64,000 bases of DNA from assembly GCF_000521805.1 (NCBI RefSeq), contig NZ_JAMB01000001.1, forward strand, positions 672,698 to 736,697, written 5' to 3'. Positions within the stretch are counted from its first letter, which is position 1. Every line of letters starts with the position of its first letter. A model generated the notes under the pieces. The model searched no databases, had not been told where the DNA came from, and worked only from the letters and a program-made list of their open reading frames with translations. Shown here piece after piece: positions 37,965 to 46,657 of this stretch. Source of the stretch: Marinomonas ushuaiensis DSM 15871. Lineage in GTDB: Bacteria; Pseudomonadota; Gammaproteobacteria; Pseudomonadales; Marinomonadaceae. Both the position numbers and the translations under genes were made by a program.

Positions 37965-38834
37965 ATGATTGAACAAGCGCAAATAGATCAATATCACAAA
38001 CAAGGTTTTTTGGTTGTTGAAAACGTATTAACAGCTGAAAACATAGCGGCACTGCAAAATGATTTCGACACTTGGGTAAATGAAAGCCGTCAGCACAGTG
38101 AGCCTTGGGGAGAGACTCAAGATGGGCGTGCTCGCTTTGATATTGAAGGTGATCATAGTGCAGACCACCCATCACTGCGCCGTGTTACTTCACCAACAGA
38201 AATTTCTGAAGCGTTTAAGCGTACAGCATTAGAATCTCGAGTTGCTCAAATTGCAGGGCAGTTGATTGGTGGTCATGGTGCTCGATTACACCATAGTAAA
38301 GTGAACTCAAAGTTGCCATATACTGCGACACAAGTGAAATGGCACCAAGATTTTCCATTTACGCCTCATACTAACGATGACTTGGTTACTTGTTTATTAA
38401 TGGTGAGTGAAGTAACGCCAGAGAATGGACCGTTACAAGTCATTTCTAATAGCCATAAAGGGCCTCTATTTACACATTGGCATGATGGACAATTTACAGG
38501 TGCTGTGAGCGCTGAAATTGAAGAAGAACACTGTCAAAAACCAATGGCGTGTTATGGACCATCCGGTTCTGTTTGCTTTATGCATTCCCGCTTACTGCAT
38601 GCCTCAAGCCCAAATGAAACAGAATTACCTCGTACTCTATTTATTAGCGTTTATGCAGCCGAAGATGCTTTGCCATTAGGTGATAACCCATTACCAAGTA
38701 TTCACACAGGTACGTTGGTTTGGGGGAAAGAAAGCGGAGAAACTCGTATTACAGAAAATATATTGCGCTTGCCACAGAAACCTAAAGGCGCTTCTTTCTT
38801 TGTTCAGCAAGCTGGCGAAGAATCATTCAATTAA
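37965..38834 (+). CDS. Phytanoyl-CoA dioxygenase (PhyH) family protein
   Basis: This 289-residue Fe(II)/2-oxoglutarate dioxygenase-like protein has the facial-triad HxD in VKWHQDFPF (about residue 126) and the distal His plus 2-oxoglutarate Arg in RLLHASSPNETELPRTLF. N-terminal FLVVENVLTAENIAALQ is typical of the family, which hydroxylates small molecules such as ectoine or acyl chains. ATG 37965 has GGAG 6-7 nt upstream; an earlier TTG at 37938 is unlikely. It is followed by a class II aldolase gene after 18 bp. The substrate is unknown. Confidence 0.88.
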   Translation: MIEQAQIDQYHKQGFLVVENVLTAENIAALQNDFDTWVNESRQHSEPWGETQDGRARFDIEGDHSADHPSLRRVTSPTEISEAFKRTALESRVAQIAGQLIGGHGARLHHSKVNSKLPYTATQVKWHQDFPFTPHTNDDLVTCLLMVSEVTPENGPLQVISNSHKGPLFTHWHDGQFTGAVSAEIEEEHCQKPMACYGPSGSVCFMHSRLLHASSPNETELPRTLFISVYAAEDALPLGDNPLPSIHTGTLVWGKESGETRITENILRLPQKPKGASFFVQQAGEESFN

Positions 38835-38852
38835 TAAACCAAGGAGAAAACT

Positions 38853-39584
38853 ATGTCTCTTTCCATAGAAGAAAAAACGCGGATCGATCTTGCCGCTTCA
38901 TTTCGTATTATCGCGCATTTAAATATGCACGAAGCGGTCGCTAATCACTTTAGTGCAGCGGTTTCTGCTGACGGTAAGCAGTTTCTTATTAACCCGAAAT
39001 GGAAGCATTTTTCTCGTATCTGTGCCAGTGACCTATTATTGCTGGACGCTGATGATTCTTCTTGCGCCAAGCGCCCTGATGTTGATTCTACGGCTTGGTC
39101 TATTCATGGACAATTGCATAAGAAGTCACCGCATATACGCGTAGCGATGCATTTACACCCAGTCTATACCACAGCGGTATCATCCATGAAGAATCCGCAT
39201 ATCCCTCCGATAGATCAAAATACGGCACGTTATTTTAACCGTGTTTCAGTTGATACTATGTTTGGTGGTATGGCGGACACAGCAGAAGAAGGTGCTCGAC
39301 TATCAAGTTTATTGAAAGATAACAGCCGACTTCTTATGGGGAATCATGGTGTTATGGTGACGGGAGAAGATATTGGCGTTGCCTTTGATGATATTTGGAC
39401 TTTGGAGCGGTCTTGTCAAATATTGGTGGCCGCGTGGTCAACAGGGCAGCCGTTGAATGTTTTATCTGATGAAGTCGCGGAAAAAACAGCTCGAGATTGG
39501 GAAGGCATAACTGACTTTTCACGCCAACATTTTGAAGAAATGAAAGCGTTAATGATTCAAATGGACCCTTCTTTTCTTGACTAG
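38853..39584 (+). CDS. Class II aldolase/adducin family protein
   Basis: This 243-residue protein has the zinc-binding His pair in VAMHLHPVYTTAV (about residues 97-109) and a third His in LLMGNHGVMVTGED, as in fuculose-phosphate aldolase relatives. Nearby NHFSAAVS replaces the usual NxS start of the active site. It is 18 bp downstream of the PhyH gene with an AAGGAG site, so the two form an operon. The likely job is retro-aldol cleavage or decarboxylation of the hydroxylated product; substrate unknown. Confidence 0.85.
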   Translation: MSLSIEEKTRIDLAASFRIIAHLNMHEAVANHFSAAVSADGKQFLINPKWKHFSRICASDLLLLDADDSSCAKRPDVDSTAWSIHGQLHKKSPHIRVAMHLHPVYTTAVSSMKNPHIPPIDQNTARYFNRVSVDTMFGGMADTAEEGARLSSLLKDNSRLLMGNHGVMVTGEDIGVAFDDIWTLERSCQILVAAWSTGQPLNVLSDEVAEKTARDWEGITDFSRQHFEEMKALMIQMDPSFLD

Positions 39585-39605
39585 TAATAGGTGATCCTAA
39601 CGTAT

Positions 39606-39810
39606 TTACCCCTCGTGCTTTGCTGTTTGTAACCAGTCAATGAATGGCGCTGCATGCGGGTGATTTTTGATTACATCAATTTCTCTTGTCCTAAGAGTAA
39701 ACCTTTTTCTTGTATCTCAGCACCAGTTGCTATGCTAGATAAATTAACACATGAACCTGCATTCTGTGTGAGCTCCTTAACCCCAGCCGTTTCAAGACAA
39801 CCATTCTAAT
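39606..39810 (-). pseudogene. Decayed LysR-family regulator C-terminal fragment
   Basis: Read leftward, two adjacent frames give a LysR-like C-terminus. One gives GCLETAGVKELTQNAGSCV and then IATGAEIQEKGLLLG. A frameshift follows, and the other frame ends with HPHAAPFIDWLQTAKHEG before a stop at 39606. No N-terminal DNA-binding domain is present upstream. It is too broken to be expressed as a functional protein. It sits at the end of the accessory cluster, next to a terminator. Confidence 0.5.
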
Positions 39811-39984
39811 TTGGTTGGTTATGGTTATATTCTCTCCAGACTACTTGAGTTTTTCATATGACTTTTTGTGCAAAAAAAAAGATATCCACAGCCAAATATT
39901 GAATTGTCTGAATCGGCACGAATGACGTTTTACGGGCGTTTTTAGGTGTATTATAGGATGTTGAAAATTTGATATTTTGAAACA

Positions 39985-40022
39985 TAAAAAAGGCGCTTCC
40001 TCAGAAGCGCCAGCGCTTTTTT
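39985..40022. terminator. Bidirectional terminator
   Basis: GGCGCTTC, loop CTCA, GAAGCGCC is preceded by an A-run and followed after AGCGC by a T-run, between the class II aldolase (rightward) and ridA (leftward). With the LysR fragment, this accounts for the 480-bp gap 39585-40064; the stretch 39815-39980 shows nothing else. Confidence 0.75.
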
Positions 40023-40064
40023 AGAACGAAACAGAGGCTGATACAGCACAGGAAATATCTTGTA

Positions 40065-40451
40065 TTAAGCTGGATCTTTATAGGCCGTCAGCTCAATTTC
40101 CATCTTACAATTCACCGTAATCATTGACTGTACGCAAGAGCGTGCTGGCGGAGCATCACCAAAATACTCTTTAAAGACGCTGTTAAAAGCACCAAAATCT
40201 CTAGTATCATCTAGCCAAATACCGACTCGAACTACGTCTTTAAGACCATATCCAGCTTCTTCTAAAGTACAAATAAGGTTTTTCATGGTTTGGTGAGTTT
40301 GGGCAATAATACCGCCTTCGATTACTTCGCCCTTGTCCATTGGGATATCCCCTGAAACAAAGAGAAAGCCTCCAGCTTCAACGGCTCTTGCAAAGGGTAA
40401 TATTTGGCCGCCAGGACCGACTTTTTCTGTACCATATCGTTTAATTGTCAT
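40065..40451 (-). CDS. RidA family protein next to ABC transporter
   Basis: This 128-residue Rid-family protein has GGFLFVSGDIPMDKGEV, the helix QTHQTMKNLICTLEEAGYG, ARSCVQSMITVNCKMEIELTAY at the C-terminus, including the Arg in PPARSC that in canonical RidA binds the substrate carboxylate. It could clear enamines arising from amino-acid breakdown. ATG 40451 begins MTIKRYG. It lies 63 bp downstream of the ABC ATPase gene on the same strand and is probably the last gene of that operon. Confidence 0.85.
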   Translation of the reverse strand: MTIKRYGTEKVGPGGQILPFARAVEAGGFLFVSGDIPMDKGEVIEGGIIAQTHQTMKNLICTLEEAGYGLKDVVRVGIWLDDTRDFGAFNSVFKEYFGDAPPARSCVQSMITVNCKMEIELTAYKDPA

Positions 40452-40513
40452 AATGCTTCTCTTAGGGTTCTCGATCAAATAGACGTGGTTTCTTTTGCGC
40501 TTTTAAAATTTAA

Positions 40514-41314
40514 TTATTCCCAAAAGGCATTTCTATCCATGTAGTTTTTCAAAAATTGCTCTAAACGAGGTGGTTTCTCACCTTGGAATATTTCCTGTGG
40601 TGAGCCTTTCACAAGGATTTCTCCTTGATCTAAAAATACCACTGTGTCGGCGACTTGTGCTGCGAATCCCATTTCATGGGTTACCACGATCATGGTCATG
40701 CCTTCGCTAGCAAGATCCTTCATAACTTGAAGCACTTCACCAACCAATTCTGGATCCAGAGCGGATGTTGGTTCGTCAAACAACATTACAGAAGGCTCCA
40801 TTGCTAAAGAGCGGGCAATCGCCACACGTTGCTGCTGACCGCCAGACAATTGTGCTGGGTAATGCATCGCCCGTTCAGCCAAGCCAACCTTTGCTAGGAT
40901 GGCATGACCTTTTTCATTTGCTTCTCGGCGACTGAATTTTTTAACTCTTACTAAGGCTTCTGTCACATTTCCTAATGCTGTCATATGGGGCCAAAGGTTG
41001 AACTGTTGGAATACCATACCCATATTGCGTCGTACATGATTGAGCTCGTTAGTAGAAGTTAGCTTTCTAACGTCTGTATTATCGTTATAGCCCAGCATTT
41101 CCCCTTCAATAAAAACATTGCCTCCAGAGTATTGCTCTAAAAATGCAATGCAACGGAGCAGGGTACTTTTTCCTGAGCCAGAAGGGCCAATCAAGCACAT
41201 AACTTCTGACGGTTGTACTGATAAATTTACACTTTTTAAAACTTGGGTACTGCCAAAGCTTTTGCTCATATTTTGAACGTCAACAATTGGAGATTCTTTA
41301 GTTTGTTTGTTCAT
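40514..41314 (-). CDS. Polar amino-acid ABC transporter, ATP-binding protein
   Basis: This 266-residue ATPase has Walker [14 protein letters not shown], the Q-loop [11 protein letters not shown], signature [15 protein letters not shown], Walker [15 protein letters not shown] and the H-loop VVTHEMGFA. It belongs to the HisP/GlnQ class. ATG 41314 has GGAG upstream and overlaps the preceding permease stop (ATGA). The operon begins with the binding protein at 43488. A putative HutC operator precedes that gene, so histidine or urocanate is the likely cargo. Confidence 0.93.
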   Translation of the reverse strand: MNKQTKESPIVDVQNMSKSFGSTQVLKSVNLSVQPSEVMCLIGPSGSGKSTLLRCIAFLEQYSGGNVFIEGEMLGYNDNTDVRKLTSTNELNHVRRNMGMVFQQFNLWPHMTALGNVTEALVRVKKFSRREANEKGHAILAKVGLAERAMHYPAQLSGGQQQRVAIARSLAMEPSVMLFDEPTSALDPELVGEVLQVMKDLASEGMTMIVVTHEMGFAAQVADTVVFLDQGEILVKGSPQEIFQGEKPPRLEQFLKNYMDRNAFWE

Positions 41315-41979
41315 ATTGATCGCTCCATATATTTGCTCAAACGCTTTTCTGTCCAAGAGCCAAATCGCGCGGTTAATTCAGATAAAATAAGATAAGAAAT
41401 AGCCAGAACCGTGAGTGTTTCGGCATAGGCATAGGTTTCAGAACCAATACCGGTTAAAACAAAAGCTAATTCAGGTACGGTAACAATAGATAAAATAGTG
41501 GTTTCTTTACCAAGAATGATACAAATATTGACCAATCCAGGAGTGATTAGAACCATCATTTGAGGGATTTGAATACGCCATAAAACGCTGATTTTTGAAA
41601 ACCCCATTATTTGTGCAGCTTCTAATTGACCTAGGGATATGGAATTAAACCCTGAGCGGAATAGCTCAGCGAAATACGCACTACAATAGATGGCTAAGCC
41701 AATGATCCCGGCTTCAATAGGCTCTAGGTATAGACCGAAGGATGGGCCGCCATAATAAAGTAGGAAGAGCTGTATTAGAAAAGGTGTGCCTCTTATTATC
41801 TCAACGTAAAGGCGAACAGGATAACGAAACACCGCGGCTTTAGACATTAAGCCTAGTGCAACAAAAAGTCCCAATACCATGGCAATAAGAGCGGCCACAA
41901 CCGTACATAGAATTGTCAGCCCAAAGCCGCTGGCTATTTCGGGTAAATGGTCAATAATTACTTGAATATCAAATGTCAT
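41311..41979 (-). CDS. Polar amino-acid ABC transporter, permease
   Basis: This 222-residue membrane protein of the HisM/HisQ class has about five transmembrane helices, the family block [19 protein letters not shown], and the EAA-type loop [23 protein letters not shown] that contacts the ATPase. It overlaps the neighbouring genes on both sides by one to four bases, so translation is coupled. Confidence 0.92.
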   Translation of the reverse strand: MTFDIQVIIDHLPEIASGFGLTILCTVVAALIAMVLGLFVALGLMSKAAVFRYPVRLYVEIIRGTPFLIQLFLLYYGGPSFGLYLEPIEAGIIGLAIYCSAYFAELFRSGFNSISLGQLEAAQIMGFSKISVLWRIQIPQMMVLITPGLVNICIILGKETTILSIVTVPELAFVLTGIGSETYAYAETLTVLAISYLILSELTARFGSWTEKRLSKYMERSI

Positions 41980-42638
41980 TATGCAATTACCCTCCGGTTG
42001 ATTCGTGCTTCCAACCAGAAACCAAATGCTGAAATCATGCTATTTATGATAAAATAGATTCCAGCTGCAGTTAGGTAGAACTCAAATGGTTGAAAGTTGC
42101 TTGATGCTAAGTTTTGAGAAATTCGAGTGAGTTCTGTAATACCAACCGCTGAGATTAATGATGATGCCTTTACGAGGAGAATAGCTTCATTAATGATTCC
42201 AGGGATGGTTAATCGAATGACTTGAGGTAGTTCAATAAAAAGTAAAACTTGAAATTGGTTTAACCCCACCATCGTTGCTGACTCTTTTTGCCCAGTTGGT
42301 AAGCTTAAAAAACCACCCCGTAAAATTTCTGTCATATAGGCGCTAGCACACAACCCAATACATGCTGTTGCAGCCACTAAAGCTGGTATATTTATCCCAA
42401 TAAGTGGCAGGCAGTAATAGGTCACCATGAGTTGAACTAATAAGGGGACGCCTCTAAAAAGAGAAATATAAAGTTGTGCAAAAAAACGAACGGCATAATG
42501 TGATGATAATCGAGCCAAACACATTAAAACACCAACCATTAACCCCAGTACTACTGCCATTAAAGACAGGAATAGCGTCATTTGTACGCCATCCCATAAA
42601 AGAGGCAGAGCAACGGGGAGCGTAGAAAAATCTAACAT
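41979..42638 (-). CDS. Polar amino-acid ABC transporter, permease
   Basis: This 219-residue HisQ/HisM-class permease has the conserved SLFRGVPLLVQLMVTYYCLP and the cytoplasmic loop QKESATMVGLNQFQVLLFIELPQ. It pairs with the permease encoded next. I chose ATG 42638 because GGGGAG lies 7 nt upstream; the frame is open for 12 more codons, into the binding-protein stop region. Confidence 0.92.
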   Translation of the reverse strand: MLDFSTLPVALPLLWDGVQMTLFLSLMAVVLGLMVGVLMCLARLSSHYAVRFFAQLYISLFRGVPLLVQLMVTYYCLPLIGINIPALVAATACIGLCASAYMTEILRGGFLSLPTGQKESATMVGLNQFQVLLFIELPQVIRLTIPGIINEAILLVKASSLISAVGITELTRISQNLASSNFQPFEFYLTAAGIYFIINSMISAFGFWLEARINRRVIA

Positions 42639-42657
42639 CGATTTGCTCCCCGAGAGA

Positions 42658-43488
42658 TTATATTTGTGGAACAATCATATCTGTCGGTAAATCCATTGGA
42701 TTACCAAACCATTTCACTTGAATGTCCTCCATACGGCCATCCGCTTTCATCTTAACAATGATGTCATTGATCGCTTTCAGTAAGCTTTCAGAGTCCGTGT
42801 TTTTACGAGTTACGTAGCCGTAATAGGTCTTTTTACCGAAAGGCGGTAAAACCACTTCAAAGTTTTTATGTTGGCTGGCAACGTAAGCAATATTCGGTAA
42901 GGAGTTTGCTACCGCAACAACACGCCCAGTCATGATTTCAGAATAAGCTGAGTTATTGTCTACATATAGCTTGATTTCAGCTGGTGTCTCTAAGCTGGTT
43001 GAGAAGTCTTCAAGTTGTGCTGCTTGTGAAGAACCTTTACCAGCACCAACAGGCTTGCCTGCGATATCTTCTGGCTTAGTAACAGCGCTATTGCCTTTTC
43101 TTTTTAGTAGGGCAACGGAAGCGTCAGCGATAGGAAGAGAGAAATTGTAGCGTTTCATTCTTTCTTTAGTGATGGTTACAGGACCGCCAACCATATCAAA
43201 TTTACTCGCTTCTAAGCCTGGTAAAACACTTGGCCAAGGTAAGTCCACATAACTAATTTTTACACCCAGCTCCTTGCCAACCTCAGTGAAAAAGTCTTTG
43301 TTCAATCCTGCATGCTTACCGTTATCAAGAAAGTCAAAAGGTGCAAAATGAAGCTCCGTACCGATGATTAATTCACCTTTAGATTTTACATCAGACAATA
43401 CATCCGCTTGGGCAGAAGTAGCAGCTAATACAGTCGTTAAACCTAATAACGCGATTTTCAATGGTGTCACTATTTTGTTGGTTTTCAT
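42658..43488 (-). CDS. Polar amino-acid ABC transporter, substrate-binding protein
   Basis: This 276-residue family 3 extracellular solute-binding protein has a signal peptide (ALLGLTTVLAATSAQA, about residues 13-28). The start of the mature fold is LIIGTELHFAPFDFLDNGKHAGLNKD (shown by its blocks), with MVGGPVTITKERMKRYNFSLP further in. It delivers a polar amino acid to the permeases in the periplasm. First gene of the leftward transporter operon. A TGTATATACA site 116-125 bp upstream suggests control by HutC. Confidence 0.93.
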   Translation of the reverse strand: MKTNKIVTPLKIALLGLTTVLAATSAQADVLSDVKSKGELIIGTELHFAPFDFLDNGKHAGLNKDFFTEVGKELGVKISYVDLPWPSVLPGLEASKFDMVGGPVTITKERMKRYNFSLPIADASVALLKRKGNSAVTKPEDIAGKPVGAGKGSSQAAQLEDFSTSLETPAEIKLYVDNNSAYSEIMTGRVVAVANSLPNIAYVASQHKNFEVVLPPFGKKTYYGYVTRKNTDSESLLKAINDIIVKMKADGRMEDIQVKWFGNPMDLPTDMIVPQI

Positions 43489-43603
43489 CTTTTTTGATCT
43501 CCACAGTTAATGATTTATACAAACGCTTATTTATCTAATTAATAGAATTGAGTTGACGCTATTTTGAAGGGGATCTCACTTAGAGATTTTTCTTCAATAT
43601 GTT

Positions 43604-43613
43604 TGTATATACA
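43604..43613. promoter_or_regulatory. Putative HutC operator, ABC transporter side
   Basis: The palindrome TGTATATACA lies 116 bp upstream of the binding-protein gene. The same decamer occurs at three other hut promoters in this window. HutC of pseudomonads is known to bind TGTATA-type palindromes. Confidence 0.65.
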
Positions 43614-43928
43614 TACAACGTGCCATTATTTTCTCCGATTCGAAAAATCACTCTGTATGATACGGAGCATCAGGGTCATTTATTTTTTATATGCTCTAGT
43701 TAGGATTAAACTAAGTCTCTAAGCTGTGCGGTGTAAGGCTTTCAAGATTTTTTTGCACTGTTTTTGAACACGTTTTTGCCTATGTTTTTGTGGAATAAAT
43801 CCCGTTTTTTTATTGTTTTGTTATTGTTGTTTTGAAGTCTTTTGAAATCAATTTTTAGGGGGGGGAGATTATATTTTTTAGACTTATTTACTTACTTAGA
43901 AAATTTAAAAGGCAGACGTGGTTTTGAG

Positions 43929-43938
43929 TGTATATACA
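43929..43938. promoter_or_regulatory. Putative HutC operator, hutC side
   Basis: A second copy of TGTATATACA lies 172 bp upstream of the chosen hutC start, suggesting autoregulation. The 621-bp gap 43489-44109 otherwise holds an 8-base G-run at 43858-43865 and AT-rich sequence without a credible gene. Confidence 0.65.
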
Positions 43939-44109
43939 ATGAAAACAACTTATTTTGTAAGAACGTATTATTTCTTTAAAATAGATGTCTATGAATATGG
44001 GTTTGCTACGGTTATTTATTCAGACTTTTTAACGCATAGTGTTGAATGCAAGATATACTACGTCAGCTCAAAACTTTACTTACTTGATGAACAAACGGAA
44101 CAAACTTCG

Positions 44110-44862
44110 ATGAATTCACCTTCTTCTTTGCTCGAAAATTTATTTTCTGACTTGCCTGATACGTCATTGCCTATCTATGCGAAGTTGAAGCAAGCCATTT
44201 CACTGAAAATATCTTCTGGGGAATGGGAAGTAAACCAACGAGTGCCATCCGAAGCAGAAGTGGTGAATGCACTTGGCATGAGCCGCATGACAGTGAATAG
44301 AGCTTTACGTGAATTAACGGCAGAAGGTTTGTTGGTTCGACATCAAGGATTGGGAACTTTTGTTGCCAAGAAAAAATCTCACTCAGCTTTATTTGAAGTG
44401 CATAATATCGCGGAAGAGATCGCGCTTCGAGGCAACAAACACTATTCAGAGTTGTTGGTGTTAGAGCCCGCGAAAGCGACGGTAGAAGAAGCCATGACAT
44501 TAGGTGGGCGAACTAATCAAGATATTTTTCGTTCAGTGATTTTACATTATGAAAATGATCTGCCCATTCAAATTGAAGAGCGCATTGTGAATGCTTGCCT
44601 AGCACCAGATTACGCCAAGCAAAATTTTGATACGAATACGACTAACGAGTACCTGATGAAAGTTGCACCGATGACAGAAGGTGAGCATTTAGTTGAGGCT
44701 ATTTTACCGAATGAATTAGAATGCCAGCGGCTACAAATTTCTGCCAACGAACCTTGTCTCCAAATCAAACGCAGAACATGGGCCGGAGACGACATTGTTA
44801 CTGTCGCACGCTTATTACACCCAGGTTCTCGTTTCCAATTATTCGGGCATTTTGGGCGGTAA
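44110..44862 (+). CDS. hutC: HutC, GntR-family repressor of histidine utilisation
   Basis: This 250-residue regulator has a GntR winged helix (PIYAKLKQAISLKI, then NQRVPSEAEVVNALGMSRMTVNRAL at about residues 40-65) and a UTRA effector domain that binds urocanate in the family. The C-terminus GDDIVTVARLLHPGSRFQLFGHF is typical of HutC. ATG 44110 gives the usual length; the frame is open to 43918, but that stretch contains an operator copy and has no homology, so it is non-coding. It is convergent with the hydroxyacid oxidase gene, stops 11 bp apart. Confidence 0.95.
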   Translation: MNSPSSLLENLFSDLPDTSLPIYAKLKQAISLKISSGEWEVNQRVPSEAEVVNALGMSRMTVNRALRELTAEGLLVRHQGLGTFVAKKKSHSALFEVHNIAEEIALRGNKHYSELLVLEPAKATVEEAMTLGGRTNQDIFRSVILHYENDLPIQIEERIVNACLAPDYAKQNFDTNTTNEYLMKVAPMTEGEHLVEAILPNELECQRLQISANEPCLQIKRRTWAGDDIVTVARLLHPGSRFQLFGHFGR

Positions 44863-44873
44863 GGTTATTCTAT

Positions 44874-46010
44874 TCATAACTTTTTAAGCATGCTTGAATT
44901 AATATCATAAATTGTTTTACAGCCAAGCTGTGCCATCGTTCTTTCAACTTCTTTCTTTAGTATATTAATTGTCTTAGTAGCACCCGTTTGGCCTTCTGCA
45001 GCTAAGGCATATAATAATGGGCGGCCAATTAGTACGCCATTGGCTCCAAGTGCTATTGCTTTGACTATGTCTGTTCCTCGTCTAAAACCACTGTCTACTA
45101 ATAATAATGGGTCTTGTCCAATGACTTCTCTTACCGATTTTATCATTTCTATCGGGCTTATAGTGCCGTCGAGCTGGCGTCCTCCATGGTTAGATAACAC
45201 AATACCATCACAACCATATTCAATGGATTTTCGAGCATCACTTTTACTCATGACACCTTTAATAATAAGCTTTCCTGGCCAAATATCTCTCAGCCAACTA
45301 AGAGTAGACCAGTCCAACTTTGGGTCCATTTGTTTAGCAAAATAGGCGGCAGCACCAACGCCTTTCTGATATTGGCTTGGTAGGTAGGGAACAAGGTTTC
45401 CAAATGTTGGCATGCCTTGAGGTAGAATGACTTTTATCAGCCATTCTGGGTGCATAGCAATATTAAAATGACTTTTCCATGAAAGCTTAAGAGGTTTAGA
45501 ATAATGTCTTTTATCTCTCTCTCGATTGCCAAAATACACCGCATCGACAGAAACAACTAATGTGTCGCAGCCTTGATTTTTAGCTCTTGTAAGTAAGTCT
45601 TTCGTTATTTCACGATCACGTAAAATATACAGCTGAAACCAATGTTTTTTGATACCGAGCTTGCCTATATCTTCTAATGAGCTCGTTGATACTGTACTTT
45701 GAATGTAAGCAATATCTGACTTGTCTGCAGAAATAGCTAGGTGTTCATCAGCACGATGACGCAGCATTCCATTATAGCCGGTTGGTGCCACAGCAAACGG
45801 CGCAGAGTAAGTGTGATCCAGCCATTTCACTCTTGTGTCACATTGATCACAATCAACTAATACAGAAGGGATGAATCCCCAATTTGTAAATGATTTTTGG
45901 TTCATCATCATCGTACACTCAGCTTCTGCTCCGCCATCTAGATAATCAAATGCAAATTTTGGAAGGAAGCGTTTTGCTTTTTCACGGTAATCATTTGTAT
46001 TTAAAATCAT
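44874..46010 (-). CDS. FMN-dependent alpha-hydroxyacid oxidase/dehydrogenase
   Basis: This 378-residue FMN enzyme of the lactate dehydrogenase/glycolate oxidase family has the catalytic His and Arg in LSNHGGRQLDGTISP, the Lys in KLIIKGVMSK, a Tyr in FDYLDGGAE and another in FQLYILRDRE. It oxidises an L-2-hydroxy acid to the 2-oxo acid. It is read in the same direction as hutF-hutD, 59 bp behind hutD, so it is probably in the hut operon. That suggests imidazole lactate rather than lactate as substrate, by inference only. No membrane-binding segment is obvious. Confidence 0.88.
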   Translation of the reverse strand: MILNTNDYREKAKRFLPKFAFDYLDGGAEAECTMMMNQKSFTNWGFIPSVLVDCDQCDTRVKWLDHTYSAPFAVAPTGYNGMLRHRADEHLAISADKSDIAYIQSTVSTSSLEDIGKLGIKKHWFQLYILRDREITKDLLTRAKNQGCDTLVVSVDAVYFGNRERDKRHYSKPLKLSWKSHFNIAMHPEWLIKVILPQGMPTFGNLVPYLPSQYQKGVGAAAYFAKQMDPKLDWSTLSWLRDIWPGKLIIKGVMSKSDARKSIEYGCDGIVLSNHGGRQLDGTISPIEMIKSVREVIGQDPLLLVDSGFRRGTDIVKAIALGANGVLIGRPLLYALAAEGQTGATKTINILKKEVERTMAQLGCKTIYDINSSMLKKL

Positions 46011-46069
46011 TTACACACCTTTTTTAAACGTAGAAATTGAAAGGGAACTGTTTTGTTTTTAAAAGTTTC

Positions 46070-46657
46070 TTATCGCTCTAATATCTGAATAAACACACCG
46101 CTTCCTGCTACTAACTTGGTCGTAGTGTTTGTTTCAAACTTCATAAAACTATGGGGTTCTACCGTCAGTGTTTCTCTTTCTGTTTTAATTGAAAAAGTAC
46201 ATTTCTGATTCGCGTAAAACCCTTCGAATAATACTGTCTGGTCAGTGCTGGTTTCAATAATATGAGGCGAGAGGCAAGCGGTGACTGCTGCTTTTGTATC
46301 TGTGTCCCGAACCATGATATTTAAGTCTTCAATCGCACCATTGTGTAAGGTTGCGAGGGTTTCATCGTCACCGGCGAAACGCGCTATATCCAATGGTTTT
46401 TTTAATACAGAATCGAGTTGTGATTGATGATGTAATGTCATGTCATTGCCAGACAATAAAACCAAGGTGCGATGCAAGCCGCTGAAATCTGAAAAAACAC
46501 CATCTTCCACAACCGCCGCTTGGCTAATGCGAAAGCGTACTCCATCAGCATCGTCTAACCGGTGGATTTCCAGTGTTTCACCAAGACCATTTTTCCATGG
46601 CATGCGTTTGTAATCGCACTGTTTCATGACTTGAATGGTCGTTATGGAATCAGGCAT
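46070..46657 (-). CDS. hutD: HutD family protein
   Basis: This 195-residue cupin-like protein has the HutD hallmark KRMPWKNGLGETLEIHR near the N-terminus and FRISQAAVVEDGVFSDFSGLHRTLVLLSG after it. HutD improves fitness on histidine in Pseudomonas and may tune the pathway, but its activity is not settled. It overlaps the end of hutF by 8 bp. Confidence 0.92.
   Translation of the reverse strand: MPDSITTIQVMKQCDYKRMPWKNGLGETLEIHRLDDADGVRFRISQAAVVEDGVFSDFSGLHRTLVLLSGNDMTLHHQSQLDSVLKKPLDIARFAGDDETLATLHNGAIEDLNIMVRDTDTKAAVTACLSPHIIETSTDQTVLFEGFYANQKCTFSIKTERETLTVEPHSFMKFETNTTTKLVAGSGVFIQILER

Noticed and set aside
31457..39584. Genomic island inserted at tRNA-Arg
   Set aside because: No duplicate of the tRNA 3' end, no integrase and no mobility gene were found within the window.
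34713..40451. Two RidA genes taken as a recent duplication
   Set aside because: They differ strongly, including at the substrate Arg, so they belong to different Rid subgroups.
43858..43865. Run of eight G, considered as a phase-variable tract
   Set aside because: Short, about 245 bp upstream of hutC and not clearly within a promoter spacer or coding frame; no support for switching.
43918..44109. N-terminal extension of HutC
   Set aside because: The stretch contains a putative HutC operator, has no family similarity, and the protein from 44110 already has the normal length.
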